This document shows positions 12,394-23,968 of a DNA stretch of 64,000 bases, piece after piece (the first letter of the stretch is position 1; each line of letters starts with the position of its first letter). This DNA comes from Isoetes taiwanensis (lineage: Eukaryota; Streptophyta; Lycopodiopsida; Isoetales; Isoetaceae), in NCBI GenBank assembly GCA_021234155.1, contig JAJEKV010000027.1, forward strand, positions 13,671,714 to 13,735,713, in the 5' to 3' direction. The position numbers were made by a program, and so were the translations under genes. Below the pieces are notes generated by a model. That model had not been told where the DNA came from and ran no database searches. It worked only from the letters and a program-made list of their open reading frames with translations.

Positions 12394-13785
12394 CTAGCTC
12401 TTCACTCCATCTTGGATGTGTTCAACTATGAGGCCATCGATATCTTGTGCTTTCCCTTTGGCGAGTCCTGCTATTCCTTGCTTAACATCTTCTAGAGTGA
12501 TCACATAACTAGGATTCACATCTTCAGGTAAATGTAATCTGCCTTCTCCCTTAAAGTATAAATGTAAAGCATAGGCTTTCCATACCTGTGGATCTGTCAA
12601 CATCAGTTCTTTGGTTGGAGGGGATAATTGCTTCCAGAACCATTTCCCAGATCGCTTGGATTGCAGCTCCAGCTGTTTTTGCTTTGCATGTATCCATGCC
12701 TTTTTCTTTGCCTTGACCATCTGTTTATATGTGCGAAGCCCAGACGGAGTGTCTGTTTGTTTTTTAAGCCGCCTCAAGTCACTATCATACCATGTGTTTC
12801 TAGGCTGAGATCCACGCTTCCGAGTATGTATTCCACGCACTTGCCTTACTGTATTCACTAGAAGTTTGTTGAGAGCAGAGGCTTTAGCATGGATGCTATT
12901 CAATGAGTTTATAGCCGGCAATCCTTTGAGAAGTTCTTGATGGAATTCTTCCATGCGGGAAGCTTTATAGAGAGTGCGAGGCTTGCTGGTTACAGTTGGC
13001 TGGAGCCTGCGGGCAGCAAGTGTTATCATGATAGGAGCGTGGTCAATATCATTTAAGAAACTTTCAATCTTGAAGTCTTGGATCATCTCGGCTGTGTAGG
13101 GCTCTCCAATTACATAATCAATGGTTGAGTAGGTGAATACATCTGAGTTTTCAGATCTGAAAGTGTACCCATCTGATTCGGGAAAAGTCCCATTGAAGAT
13201 TACCATATTTAGAGATGAACAAAGGTTCAAGATCTGCTGCCCTGCTGCGTTGAATTCTTTGTGACAACTACTGCGGGTGAAACTAGTCCATGTCTCCATG
13301 TTGATTGTGCCAGGTTCAGAATCCAAAAATATTTTTGGAACTTGTATGTCCCCTGTCCAGCCATTTAAATCTCCCATCACAAGCACGTCATAATTCTGTT
13401 GCCATTCAGAGAGTTTAAGCTCCAATTTGGATAGACCATCCGTCCCTTGGTAAGCAGCTGGAGAAATATAGCATGCTACTAAGAGGAGATCTCGTTCTGT
13501 AGACAAGAGAGGGGCTTTAATCTTAAGGGCCAGAAATTGTTTGTCATCATCATCCTTATACATCAATGAAATTTGCCCTGCTAACCTAGAGTGAACCATG
13601 CATGCTATTCCACCGAAAGGGCGCCCTCTGTGGGGCTTAAGATTCCATATGGAATATGTATCATAGTCTTTTATTGGAGGCAGCCTGCCACACTGATGTT
13701 CCCAAGTTTCTAATGCAAATAAAATGTCTAAATCTGCGGTCTCTAGCAATTCTATACTACTATTCACACCATTTGGTCCTTTCAC
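12394..13785 (-). CDS. LINE R1 ORF2, endonuclease part
   Basis: A 463-residue open frame holds the APE-type endonuclease that nicks target DNA. Motifs are 'LFALETWE' near the N-terminus, 'VMGDLNGWTGD' near residue 140, and 'DIDHAPIMI', equivalent to the SDH motif, near residue 250. After about residue 300 comes a basic linker and 'YVITLEDVKQGIAGLAKGKAQ', which begins the reverse-transcriptase region. The frame stops at 12394, and the rest of the enzyme continues in other frames, so one or more indels split ORF2. Confidence 0.8.
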   Translation of the reverse strand: MKGPNGVNSSIELLETADLDILFALETWEHQCGRLPPIKDYDTYSIWNLKPHRGRPFGGIACMVHSRLAGQISLMYKDDDDKQFLALKIKAPLLSTERDLLLVACYISPAAYQGTDGLSKLELKLSEWQQNYDVLVMGDLNGWTGDIQVPKIFLDSEPGTINMETWTSFTRSSCHKEFNAAGQQILNLCSSLNMVIFNGTFPESDGYTFRSENSDVFTYSTIDYVIGEPYTAEMIQDFKIESFLNDIDHAPIMITLAARRLQPTVTSKPRTLYKASRMEEFHQELLKGLPAINSLNSIHAKASALNKLLVNTVRQVRGIHTRKRGSQPRNTWYDSDLRRLKKQTDTPSGLRTYKQMVKAKKKAWIHAKQKQLELQSKRSGKWFWKQLSPPTKELMLTDPQVWKAYALHLYFKGEGRLHLPEDVNPSYVITLEDVKQGIAGLAKGKAQDIDGLIVEHIQDGVKS

Positions 13786-13843
13786 ATTCCAGCATCCAAT
13801 AGAGACTGCGGCAGGTTCATGAGTATGCCTGCCCGGAGATCCC

Positions 13844-14140
13844 TATTCCTTTTTATCTCGGATGATTACCTGGCCATTTCTGTAAACGGCCCATTTCCCA
13901 GCTTCCCGTGCTTCTTTGATTTGTCGAAGAGCTTCCGGGCGAGCTTGCAACTGTTGCCAAGTTAGATCTTCGCACAACCTATAAGTGCTGCCCTTTAGCA
14001 TTGGCCCCTGCCTGAGAATTTCTGTTCGAGATGCTTCATCCTTACATTTAACTAGAATGTGTCTAGTCTTGTCCTCCCTGGAGTCTACTTGAAGTACCTG
14101 CTCCTGACGAGCTGCCGCCGGCTCCCTGGTTCTCCATCTC
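13844..14140 (-). pseudogene. LINE R1 ORF1, C-terminal part
   Basis: The minus strand reads 'HILVKCKDEASRTEILRQG', 'PMLKGSTYRLCEDLT' and 'GKWAVYRNGQVIIRDKKE' before a stop near 13844. The pattern (hydrophobic strand, RQG-LKG, acidic-DLT, then a G-rich strand) is that of LINE ORF1 RNA-binding proteins. The same layout occurs at 36.7-37.1 kb in LINE R3. The N-terminal part is not clear upstream of about 14140. Confidence 0.6.
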
Positions 14141-14160
14141 TAGCAGGTGGTTCGAGTAGA

Positions 14161-15085
14161 TGACCCTCCTCTGCTACACTTGCGCTTTCAAACTGCTACT
14201 GCAACCTCGGCTGTCGAAGACGATCCTTGAACCAGAGCAGTGGGCACGAATTGGTGGATCAGAAGTTGGTGGAGCCAAAAGTGGTCTAGGTTTAAGGTTT
14301 GGTCTCTTATGTGTTAGGGTTCACATGAGGGGCACTTGGCTCCAATAGGGCGCGTCCATGTGGCGGGTCACCTATAGAGTGAAGCCACGTGGAAATGGGT
14401 CACCTCTTAAGGTTGGCTAAGTTATGTAAATAACTTGGCCATGCCCCCACACTTGGTGCATACAAGTCTACTAATGTAGATTTGTATCGTGACGTGGGCC
14501 TAGGATGTACGTATTTATATCGTATCTTCTAGGGGAATGTCACACCGGAGACAACAGCGCATTCTTAGTTGTACTTTTCCTTACCTGCAACGGATCAACA
14601 TCTTCTTTTCGAGCCTTTCTGAGTTCTGCTTTCTTGCAGGATCTGTTTGTGACCTTGCGTCGAAGCCTGGCAAGACAAGCTTCAAAATCCACTTCTTTTA
14701 CTTCCGCTCCTTCAGTTTCTTCTTGGGATCTTCTACGAGGCTGAATCTGCAGTGGCGTAGCAGCACATGGAATATGGAAGCCGGTTAGCCGGTTTGCACA
14801 GTGGCCACCCAGCAACACGGGCGACCGCCAGTTTACAGGCAACAGGAGGTTTGGAGCAGTTTCCAGCATATCTTAGGCATGCCAGAAACCCACATGAGCT
14901 AGGGTTTGCCCCCGGGCAACCCGAAAACTAATTTGATTTGTTGTTTACCAACGGTCGGACTATCCGCAGAGTCTCCAATGGTCCTGAATTTGCCACGTCA
15001 CTACATTAAGGGACCCCCTACTTGCTTGTCTTTAGGGAATACTCGTAAGCTTCCGAAAAATCAGAGCTTCAGAACTAGTCTAGCT
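14161..15085. promoter_or_regulatory. Upstream region of the M41-like gene
   Basis: This stretch separates the LINE R1 5' end from the M41-like gene. An open frame from 14906 runs in frame into exon 1 of that gene, so a longer N-terminus is possible. A weak TATA-like sequence (TATTTATATC) lies near 14512. No other gene is recognised. Confidence 0.3.
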
Positions 15086-17868
15086 ATGTCCTTCACCCTT
15101 CTTCTCCCACCATATCCCCCTCGCCAAACCCTAAAATTATCGTGCGCAGCTCAGGGTTCAGACCTGAGGGACCTTCCAGTAAGCAGGAAATCGGCTCTTG
15201 CCAAACTAAACGAGCAGCTTTTAAACGGTGACCAGATATCTGCTCTCCAAATTGTGACCAGTATACAAGGCCGCATTGATGGATTCCGAGCCTTCGGTGC
15301 TGCAAGGCAGGTCCGTTCCTTCTCCCCTTTCACGCAAGACTTAAATCTGGGCAGTTTTGGAATATTCAACTCGCACAATTCGCCTCATTTTGTATAACTT
15401 CAATCCGCAGGTTCCATTTAGGGACTATACTCTTGAAGAATTAAAGCTTAATGGCATAGAAACATCAAAATTTCTCTCTCCTGTAGATTCTACACTTGGT
15501 GCAATCAAAAGAAACCTGCAACTGGCTGCTGTGGCTGGAATCCTAGTTGCTTGGCAAGCTTTTGACATCAGCCAGACTCAATTGTTATTCACTGTAGTGT
15601 TTCTTCTTTTTCTAGCCACTTTCGACCAGGTAATTGTGCTCATCCGCTAGCAGTTTGAATGGCTAAGAAGTCTATTTGAAATTCAGATCTTAAATGGAGG
15701 TGGCGTTGAGGCACTTCTGCTTGACACCATTGGTCGGGTTCTTAGTCAAAGATATCGTGATAGAGTGTCACAGGTAAAGGATCTGCTAGACTGAAAACAA
15801 GTTAAGTACTCATCACAATAGCAGGATTATTGGTCTTCGTTCACATTATGTGGCAGAATCAGAAGAATAAGTTGTTGCATAAAGCAATACGATTGCTTTG
15901 CCACTCATATCCATAAACAGCTTATAGCTCAAGAATGTTATTACATGATAATTTCTATTTCTGCTTTGTTTGCATCAGCATGAAGCTGGCCATTTCCTGG
16001 TAGCCTATCTGGTTGGAATTTTGCCGGAAAGCTACACACTGTCAAGTGTTGATGCTTTGTTAAAGAAAGGCTCCCTCAATGTACAGGCTGGGACCTCGTT
16101 TGTTGATACCCCATTTCAGGAGGAGGTATTTACTTTTTAATTTTCTGTGTCTTAGTTTTTTGAGTTGGTCACTCAAATTGAAAAGTGTGCAGGTTAAATC
16201 TGGGAAGCTTTCGTCTGTGGTACATTTTACTGTTTACAACTTTTCTGTACACCATACCTACGGAAGCACCCCATTACCATTTCTCAAGTATGTTCTAAAT
16301 TGTTTCAGACTTTAAACAAATATGCATGTGTGGCCCTAGCTGGTGTTGCCACAGAATACCTCAGGTTTGGTATTGCAGAGGGCGGGCTCTCTGACATACA
16401 GCAGGTGCTCTCCCTCTCCTTCTTCCTTCCTTCCCTTCCTCAAAGATGCAACTGTAAAGTTAATCTGACTAGAACAAAATCGATGATTTTTTATATAGAT
16501 AGGCTTTCTTTTTTCATACAAAAGTTTGAAATTTTAACCTGTTACAGTACCTGGGCTGATGGTTTATAAAACCATAAATGGGTAATGCAAAAGATACATG
16601 GTGAACTAAGAGCTGGTGCTATAGAGTATACGTAAAGTCATTGATAGAACCAGTTGTATCGTGTGGATGCGAGAATTAAGGCTAGGCCTACCTCTAAGAT
16701 GTGGAAGGAGTCATAGAATTTAGAGGCTTAGAGTGCAAACTATGAACTGCTTTTGGTTGAGTGTGATACATAGGCATTATCTTACCTTGTATCCTAAAAT
16801 GGAAGTTCACGGAAAGCTCTCAAGAAGATGCTAAAAAGTGGCTTATGGACATGACATGCATACCCCTGAATGGAAATAAAAATGGGTTAGAGACAGCATA
16901 AGATCCAAAATGGACTAAAATAGTGGCCAAGTTGATAGGGATGCAATTAATCCTAACCTACAGAGTGTTGGTTATTGTAAGGAGGGTATTCTACAAAAAA
17001 CACCATATCAGCTGTACAGTCAGAAAACTTCTCATCGTTAGAGTTGAGGTAGGGCAATGGGAAGGAATGCGTCATGCGCTTCTTTGGTGTTTGATATGCG
17101 GCATCACGGACATGGAGGGTTATATGCACTGTCCAGCTTATTACCCTACTCGCTTCCATATCTAATCCAAAACAGAAAGAGATAAAGCCTTACGTAGGAG
17201 TTTGAAAATGTTATTGGATTATAATACGGCAGAAAAGAGAGAGAGAGGCATCAATGTTGGATGAGTTAATTTATGATTTTGTCTAGATGTCGAATGGACT
17301 TGATGAGTAACGAACATTCCATTTCATTTCATTCCATTTTATTTTAGTTTTCTTTGAACACAGACTTTTCAGACATCGTAAACTTGGTACTTAGATCTGA
17401 CCTTATCCGGCTTATCCCATTGTGCTGCATATCTTTAAAACACTGTTGAGCAAATATAGGTTGGTTATGTTGCACATATGCAGCAATCATTGTATTCCAG
17501 GTGCATTTGTCATAATGTTTACCTCAAATATTTAATTGCATAAGTCTTGAGCAGCATTGCAGTTTGGACCTTGTCATTGTAGGCAATTAACATTCAAGTG
17601 GACTAAAAAACATCTGCCATATTTTCATTGTTCAGGCAGTTTGAATGTTGTTTCACTTGTGCAGCTGGATAGCCTCCTCAAAGGATTAGGTTTTACACAG
17701 AAGAAAGCTAACTCTGTTGTACGGTGGGCAGTATTAAACACTATATCTATTTTGCGTCGACATGAACAAGTGCACTCTGAACTTGCAATTGCTATGAATA
17801 GTGGCAAAACGGTTGCAGAATGCATTGACATTATCGAAGAGAAGTTAAAGACTGCTAGTGACATTTAG
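15086..17868 (+). CDS. Plastid M41-like (FtsH-related) protein, seven exons
   Basis: Exons 15086-15310, 15411-15629, 15687-15773, 15979-16125, 16193-16219, 16309-16404 and 17665-17868 all join in phase 0 with GT-AG introns and give 334 residues. The product resembles the Arabidopsis At5g27290-type plant proteins: an N-terminal plastid-transit-like region, two hydrophobic segments (about residues 111-127 and 131-146), then an M41-type domain with the zinc motif HEAGH at residues 178-182 and 'LNKYACVALAGVATEYL' further on. No AAA ATPase is present, as is usual for this family. Exon 5 is only 27 bp. The Met at 15086 fits the family length; an upstream in-frame Met at 14906 would give 394 residues. 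Recognition of the family is from memory of its motifs. Confidence 0.88.
16405..17664 (+). other. Long intron 6 of the M41-like gene
   Basis: This 1.26-kb intron runs from the donor at 16405 (GTGCTC) to the acceptor at 17663-17664 (TTGTGCAG). It contains no recognisable transposon or RNA gene. Confidence 0.75.
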
Positions 17869-18257
17869 TGATGACCAAAAAGGAAAAAAGTGGTAATGTA
17901 ATTGCTCAAGCTTTGTTTGTAAGGGTTATACCTTATGGTAAGCTGCTCGTCTTTGCTGTAGACATATGTTAAGACATTAGTCACAATGATTATGGATTAT
18001 AATGAGGTAAGTCATAAATAGTGCTTGAAGATTTAGATATATGCAACCCTATCTCTACTTGTACCAATAATTGGATCCTACGAATGCCGAGCTAATAAGC
18101 TACATCCAGTTTAAACATCCTGGAAACTTTGCAACACATATGTGCTGTATCAAATGTGCCATTCGATCTGCCAAGATAAATTGATGACAGATCATCCTAT
18201 GATAACATTGTCTGTAATTATGTAATTATGATCGTGGGCTAGCACAGGAGTAGAGTG

Positions 18258-18446
18258 AGATGGAGCTGGAGGAAGGCGGCGAGGATGAAGGTTTATTGGT
18301 GAGTGGCCCAAAGATGGCCAAGGGGATGAAGAGATTGCAAAAGGAGTGTCATGTGGAGCTGGAGGAAGGGGGCGAGGATGAAGGTTTATTGGTGAGTGGC
18401 CCAAAGCTAGGCCAAGGGGATGAAGAGATTGCAAAAGGAGTGTCAT
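18258..18446 (+). repeat. Tandem duplication, about 94 bp x 2
   Basis: Two adjacent units starting with GGAGCTGGAGGAAGG and ending in AAAAGGAGTGTCATGT differ by a few bases. They read as Glu/Gly-rich peptide on the plus strand ('ELEEGGEDEGLLVSGPK'), but there is no sign of a gene. This is a recent local duplication. Confidence 0.85.
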
Positions 18447-19169
18447 GTTTCATAGAAGGATTGAGATATTTATTGATGACACATTACAACTGTCTTTGTC
18501 TTTGTCTCTGGCAGATCAAACACTACCTATAGAGAATATAAGGCTTTTTTTCCATGGCAAGCTTGTCTTAAATTTCTCAAAGTTTGATTGGTCCACTTAA
18601 GAAAATAAGACTTCATAGCTTTTCCACAACTTTTCCACTGATACTTTTGTGACATGTCTCATTTTCATGTCGTACATTTTTGCTGTCGCATTTTCTTTGA
18701 GGGAAACCCTTCACAATCTGCAACAGCAAAGTGCAGCCAATGAGATTCTTCCTTTGCCGCAGAAGTAGGATGCCTCAATAAAGAAATTTTTTAGAAGTGG
18801 AGCATCATACAACTGGAGTGTCACTGAACTCGAGCGATCGATCTCCAGCCAAATGTTTGATGTGGAAGGCCATTCTTCACATGTTTCACAGATTCATGTC
18901 CAGGTTTGTCTGATTTCTCCACAAAGATCATCTTGTTCTTGATGTTCTCCGTTTTTGATGCAGTGCAGTGGAAAAGCACAAAATGTAAGAGGTATCTTAC
19001 ATATATTAAGGACATGTCTCATAAAAAGTAGTGGGAAAGGTTTTTTGTTTGAGGCATAACGCAAAAAAGGTTTTTGAGATGACATGGTTCTTATTGCATT
19101 GCGACAGTCATGTTTTATGCCTGCCGTGGCAAAAGGTCCTAAACACTTATGTTCGTTTCCTCAATGTTA
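18447..19169. other. No recognised gene
   Basis: Only short frames are present, without domains. The segment is bounded by the tandem duplication and the MITE. Confidence 0.4.
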
Positions 19170-19566
19170 GGCCCTTTTTCCACAGTAGTCGCAAAATACG
19201 ACTGCCATATACTATATATGACACCATTTGTGACTCCAGGGCTAAAAATGAGACACACAAATTGAATCTTGCTTTTCCACTGCATGGTAGTCATAAAATA
19301 TGACACCACTAAAATATTAGTGGAAAACCATGAAAAAATAAGACACGTCTTATTTTTAGGTATATTTCAAATAAGACTAGGTGTCTTATTTTATGGCGGG
19401 GGAAATCCCCCGGAATAAAATAAGACTCTATTAACAATCCAAACCTAAATAAGACATGTCTTATTTTTATAGTGGAAAATTGATTTTTTTTAAGACAATA
19501 GGTGGCCAAACATCATTTGATAAAATATGTGACTTTTAGAAATAAGACTACCGTGGAAAAAGGGCC
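19170..19566. mobile_element. Tourist-like MITE (PIF/Harbinger type), 397 bp
   Basis: The ends are inverted repeats of about 21 bp: GGCCCTTTTTCCACAGTAGTC on the left and its complement with one difference (GACTACCGTGGAAAAAGGGCC) on the right. TTA lies directly outside both ends (19167-19169 and 19567-19569), the 3-bp target duplication typical of PIF/Harbinger elements. The interior is AT-rich with further short inverted repeats (AAGACACGTCTTATTTTT) and no transposase. It depends on a transposase made elsewhere. Confidence 0.85.
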
Positions 19567-20165
19567 TTATATGCCCTTCTCAAGTTGTGGAATTTTCCAA
19601 TTGGTTTAGCCTTTTGGCTTGGCATTTTCAAAACTTTGTATAGGTGAATGGCTGTTAATCGAACCTTAAACTTGAGAATGTTGTGGGCAAAATGGATGTT
19701 GATGGAGAGTCCTCAAGCTTTCCACACACTCAAAACTGACATTGATTGTGAGAGTTATGGCTAAAAGAGTACTGCAACCAAACTCTCGCACTGCCAATGA
19801 AGGCTGAAATGTTTATACAGAGGGAGGGAGGGAGGGCATGCGATGGGCCTTCCAATGAGCCCACGGACATTCAAAACTGACACTAAAAATAAAAAGATAT
19901 GGTCAAACTGCAACCTATGCTTCTACATATAATGACATTGTGATTTTCAGATCCTTGGCATGGTATATATTATATGTGCAAAAGATAAGCATGTGGGTAC
20001 TATACAGAAATGCACGAGAAACAAAATATATTAAAGAAGACAAATCATTGAAACACACTTATCCAGCATTGGATTTCGTCAATTAGGTGAATCTCTCGAC
20101 CAATGCATCATGTGGTTCAACTCTTCCTCCCATAAGCCGATTGGTCTTAGTGGATGATAAAAAAT

Positions 20166-20257
20166 CATTCTTACTCTTATTCTTATTCTTATTCTTATTC
20201 TTATTCTTATTCTTATTCTTATTCTTATTCTTATTCTTATTCTTATTCTTATTCTTT
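20166..20257 (+). repeat. Hexanucleotide microsatellite (CTTATT)n
   Basis: About fifteen units of CTTATT occur in a row with one imperfect first unit. On the minus strand it reads as a poly Lys-Asn track, which is an artefact of the repeat. Confidence 0.95.
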
Positions 20258-21180
20258 GAGATGTTTAAGCTCCGCATTAATACAAAGTTAAAGTAATTTG
20301 AATATGCTTCAAGGATATCTTCCAAGACTTCCTTCCACCAACCATCATTGATTGGAAAATATCCTCTTGAAGTGTATCCTTCTTCCAACCACTATCGTTT
20401 AAATGCCCACTTTTTTGCCTTTGAACACAGACATTTTGCCCCTTAATTGCCCACTTTTGTCCTTCAATAGTCCACCTTAAGATTACCTTAAGACTATTGT
20501 AGACAAGATGGATTGTCTATTGTTGACTACTTATGGGCCAATGAAGATGAAGTGCGAGCATTTGATGGTCCGTTGAGGGCCTTGGTGGTCCATTCAAGGG
20601 TACTTGATGTCTATTGAAATCAAAACATTCATACAACTTAAAATCTTCATAGTAGTCTTCAAGTTATCGAAATGACTAGTGCTTGGTATTAGTTGAAAGC
20701 TAAACTCTAAAATTTCATTATATGGTATCAATATAGAAGGTTTGCAATAAAGTTTTTTAAGATAAAGTTTTCCCCCTTTAAATGGGTCCCTTCCTTTTTT
20801 GTTAGTTGGAAAATAGAAAAGAACTATCGTCGCAACCTAATTCCTCTTACTTTACTATTGCAAAGTTGGGACCCTCACTTTCCTTGCCAAACTTCCGAGA
20901 TCCTTCAACTGCCATCTATTTTACTTGTGTCAAGAACATTTGGATTGACACAAATATGACAACACAAAATTTCATCCATGTCATAAATGTACAAAGATTC
21001 GTGGCACATTGCTTACAATAAAAAATCTATATCCATTGTTTCCATGATAAACTCATCTATTTTCTGATTCACGTCCTATATGCATGTAAGTAGGGCATTT
21101 TTCTTCGCCCTCTTTATTTATTTCCATCTAAAGCTTGCGGAGGACTGCTAACAAAAGAGATATCGGGAGATATCAGCTGC
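20258..21180. other. No recognised gene
   Basis: This is AT-rich sequence with short frames only. A few segments are loosely repeated (the words 'CCACTTTT' and 'GCCCAC' near 20400-20460), but I see no structured feature. Confidence 0.4.
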
Positions 21181-22560
21181 AATAGAGCAATGTTATAAGA
21201 GAAGCGCACTAGTAGACCATTATGCACATCTAGCGTCCCTCAAAACAAATGGTTTAATGATGAATGCAAAGATCTTAAATGACAACTCAGACGGGTAGAT
21301 GATCCCACTCTACATCCTCAGTCATCAAAGGCAAGAAGGTATATTACATTGCCGAACATCAATATGAAATGTTAGGATAGTATTACACAATCTATGCAAC
21401 CTCTTCGCAACATCTTTTTAAATAGTGAGTGCAGTACTTGATGCAGCTCTACAAGCCTAATATGCTTCAAAATATCGTGCCAGTACAAACTGGTCCCTCA
21501 CTAACTATAATAGAGGCAGATGTCAGCCATGGGTTGCAACGACTCGCAAATATCAAGGTAGCAGATCTAGATGGCATGCAGGCACCACTGCTAAAGTGGG
21601 CTGGACCTCAGATTGTCTCAATCCCGACTAGTTTGTTCAATAGGACCTGACATGAAGGCTTCTCGACGCAATGGACCGTCAGTAGAGTAGTTCCAATATA
21701 TAAAGCAAAGGATCCACATTGTCCTGCCAATTATTCTACAATTATGATTAGTCCTTTGCTGGCAAAACTACGCGTCGAAATCCTTGAACAACAGATGGGC
21801 AGAGGAGTCAGAGGTACACGCACTTGAATAGGCTGGCTTTAGACCAAACATTCCACTATTGATCATATTTTCACATTGTGTACCCTTTTTGAGGTCAACA
21901 GAAATAAAAGACATGATGCATACTGCTGCTTCGTAGATTTTGCGAAGGCTTTCGACATTGTGCCTAGGGAGAGAGGATGTGGGGGAGATTATCGCAATTG
22001 AACTTCCCACATGAATTGCAAAATGTAGTACACAGGTTGTATAAAAGAGTCACGGCTCGAATGCCTCCATCGGACCAACCTATCAAACAATTGTGTGGGA
22101 GTGCGACAGGGATGTACACTGTCCCCCATGCTATTTGGATTGTGTATTGATTAACTGGAAGAATGGCTTGCCTTTCATGGAGGGGGAGGGGCTCAATCGC
22201 TGATTACATCATTAAACAATTGATATATGCAGATGATGTGGATCGGTTAAAGCAAGTAGGCAATGGCATCTGGATGCACTAAGTACTTTCTATCAGGACA
22301 CTGGAATGCACGTCAACTTGGCAAAGACCCAAGGTACTTTTCATATCATTTTCTAGACAACATAGATAGTCTCACTTCATTTATCAGGGTCAACGTAGAG
22401 GCGGTACAAACATACAAATATCTTGGAGTAGAGTTCACTACCACCACATATTGGACACGTGTATCCAACAACGAGTAACGAAAGGTTGGAAGGCACTCTA
22501 TGCTATGAAAATTAATTTCCACAAAGTAGAGCTCTATGATTGGTTCCATCAGGCACACTT
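21180..22560 (+). pseudogene. LINE 'R2' remnant (second LINE type)
   Basis: A heavily stopped plus-strand reading follows the R1/R3 type. It starts with 'WFNDECKDLK' near 21250, then 'VADLDGMQAPLLKWAG' near 21570, 'TVSRVVPIYKAKD' near 21680, 'HSTIDHIFTL' near 21855, 'FVDFAKAFDIVPRE' near 21935, 'GVRQGCTLSPMLFGL' near 22100 and 'YADDVD' near 22230, and it ends at 'YKYLGVEF' near 22430. The order is that of the endonuclease linker and reverse transcriptase of ORF2. Both ends are lost, and every part carries stops or shifts. Confidence 0.72.
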
Positions 22561-22599
22561 GTCCAGGATTTTAATAGAACCATTTTCCCTTCTTTTTTT

Positions 22600-23960
22600 T
22601 TATATATATATAGAGAGGAATTATGAGGGCCAGTGATATCCCTTGCCACTTGGAAAGACTTGGAAGGGGTCCAAAAAGCCTTTCTGACTCGGGCTCTCGG
22701 AGTCAAGTCCACTGTTCTGTACCCAATACTTCTTTAAGAAACATAATTCTTGCCTCTATAGTGTGCCATTTTGGAGCGACACATAGTCTATTGCAAGAAA
22801 GTTGTAAAAATTGGAGATACCCAATTTCCCAATTTGGCCTACACTAGACTGGCCATAGGTCCACAGCCTCTTAATGCCTATTAGAAGAAACATGCGATTT
22901 CCAGATGGAATATCAGGAGCACAGATATGTATAGATGCAGAATAATAAAGATCACACACACTTGAAGCAGTATTTTGACACATGCTTCTTTGGGAAGATT
23001 TGCGATGACAATGCTTTGGAAAAGGTCAAAACAACACAATATATAAGTCAGATAAGTGTATACTTGCCCGTGGCCTTCACCGGTACCTATTATCATATTT
23101 TTCCATGAAGAGGCATTGAACAGTTGCGTCCATTTGTATTGCAGGATACTGCCTAGAATTGGAGCGGGCAGATGGGGCTGTGAGGAGGTTGAAGATGGAT
23201 GCCGCACTTTTCAAATTTATCTGCCGTTTGCGACTATTCGAGCATGATATATTGACCGAATTACACCTAATCATTTGCTATGTTTGCTCTTGCAGACGCC
23301 TACAGTAATGGCATTATCATCCTTTATAGTAGAGGTTTTCTTTTTTTTAGAAAGAATGGAGTTTTTTCCATAATTTATAGAAAAAGGTACAATAGATAGA
23401 GTGAGCTATTATAAAGAGGCCACTCATGATAAAACATGCAAAAGAAAATGACAAAAATAATTGTTGTGCTATGAAAGCACTCAGTGCACTTGATTGAAAC
23501 AACAAAGAAGTATTCAACCATAACAGGAATCCCAACTTCAATGTCGAAATCTCCCTTATAGATATGGAGCAGCATCACAGAAGACAAAATTCCTGAAGTG
23601 ATTCCTGCAGCAATGAACGAAATGCAAACTTAATGCAGAAATTAATTGCAGATCAGATTGACTCCCATAGTTGATAAAGAGGATAAGCATCTGTCAGACC
23701 CCTGTGGTGGTAGTAACATTCCCTGTAGTGTTCAAACTGCTGGTCAGTTGCATTCTAAAAACTACCAGAGCTGAGTCATCAGGTAGGTGCCTCTACAAAA
23801 TTCTATAGCCCAATCAATTTCTTCATCAGGGATATTCAGTATATCGATATCAGTGATTTCCCTTACTGGATTGGTCCAAAAGCCATCTGTATACTGATAT
23901 CATGTAACAATCTCTGCCCTGAAAATAAACCGTATTCAGCTGGCTCCACAGAAGTACCAA
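22600..23960. other. No recognised gene
   Basis: This region holds an AT dinucleotide run (22604-22615) and short frames. On the plus strand near 23145-23250 a short open stretch after a TTGCAG sequence could be an orphan exon, but no family is recognised. Confidence 0.35.
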
Positions 23961-23968
23961 TATCTCTC

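Larger units (their letters stand above)
10526..14160 (-). mobile_element. Second-type LINE 'R1', nearly complete
   Basis: This minus-strand non-LTR retrotransposon has an RNA-binding ORF1 (about 14160-13844), an ORF2 endonuclease (13785-12394), reverse transcriptase (12388-11361) and a C-terminal zinc-binding region (to 10643). It ends at about 10545 in the shared tail motif, followed by an ATT trinucleotide array (10528-10542). The simple-repeat end, instead of poly(A), and the reverse-transcriptase style ('GFRHGFSTIDHLLTFRTLLEE') separate it from the L1-type elements here. LINE R3 (36.6-40.3 kb) and R2 (21.2-22.6 kb) are relatives. Clade assignment (RTE-, I- or Tad-like) is left open. Confidence 0.85.

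Noticed and set aside
14540-14869. 109-residue minus-strand frame
   Set aside because: No motif, no splice support, and it lies in the upstream region of the M41-like gene.
20083-20388. Poly Lys-Asn open frame
   Set aside because: It is produced by the (CTTATT)n microsatellite read on the minus strand; there is no other coding sign.
23140-23250. Possible exon following TTGCAG
   Set aside because: No partner exons, no family recognised, and splice-like hexamers are common in AT-rich plant DNA.
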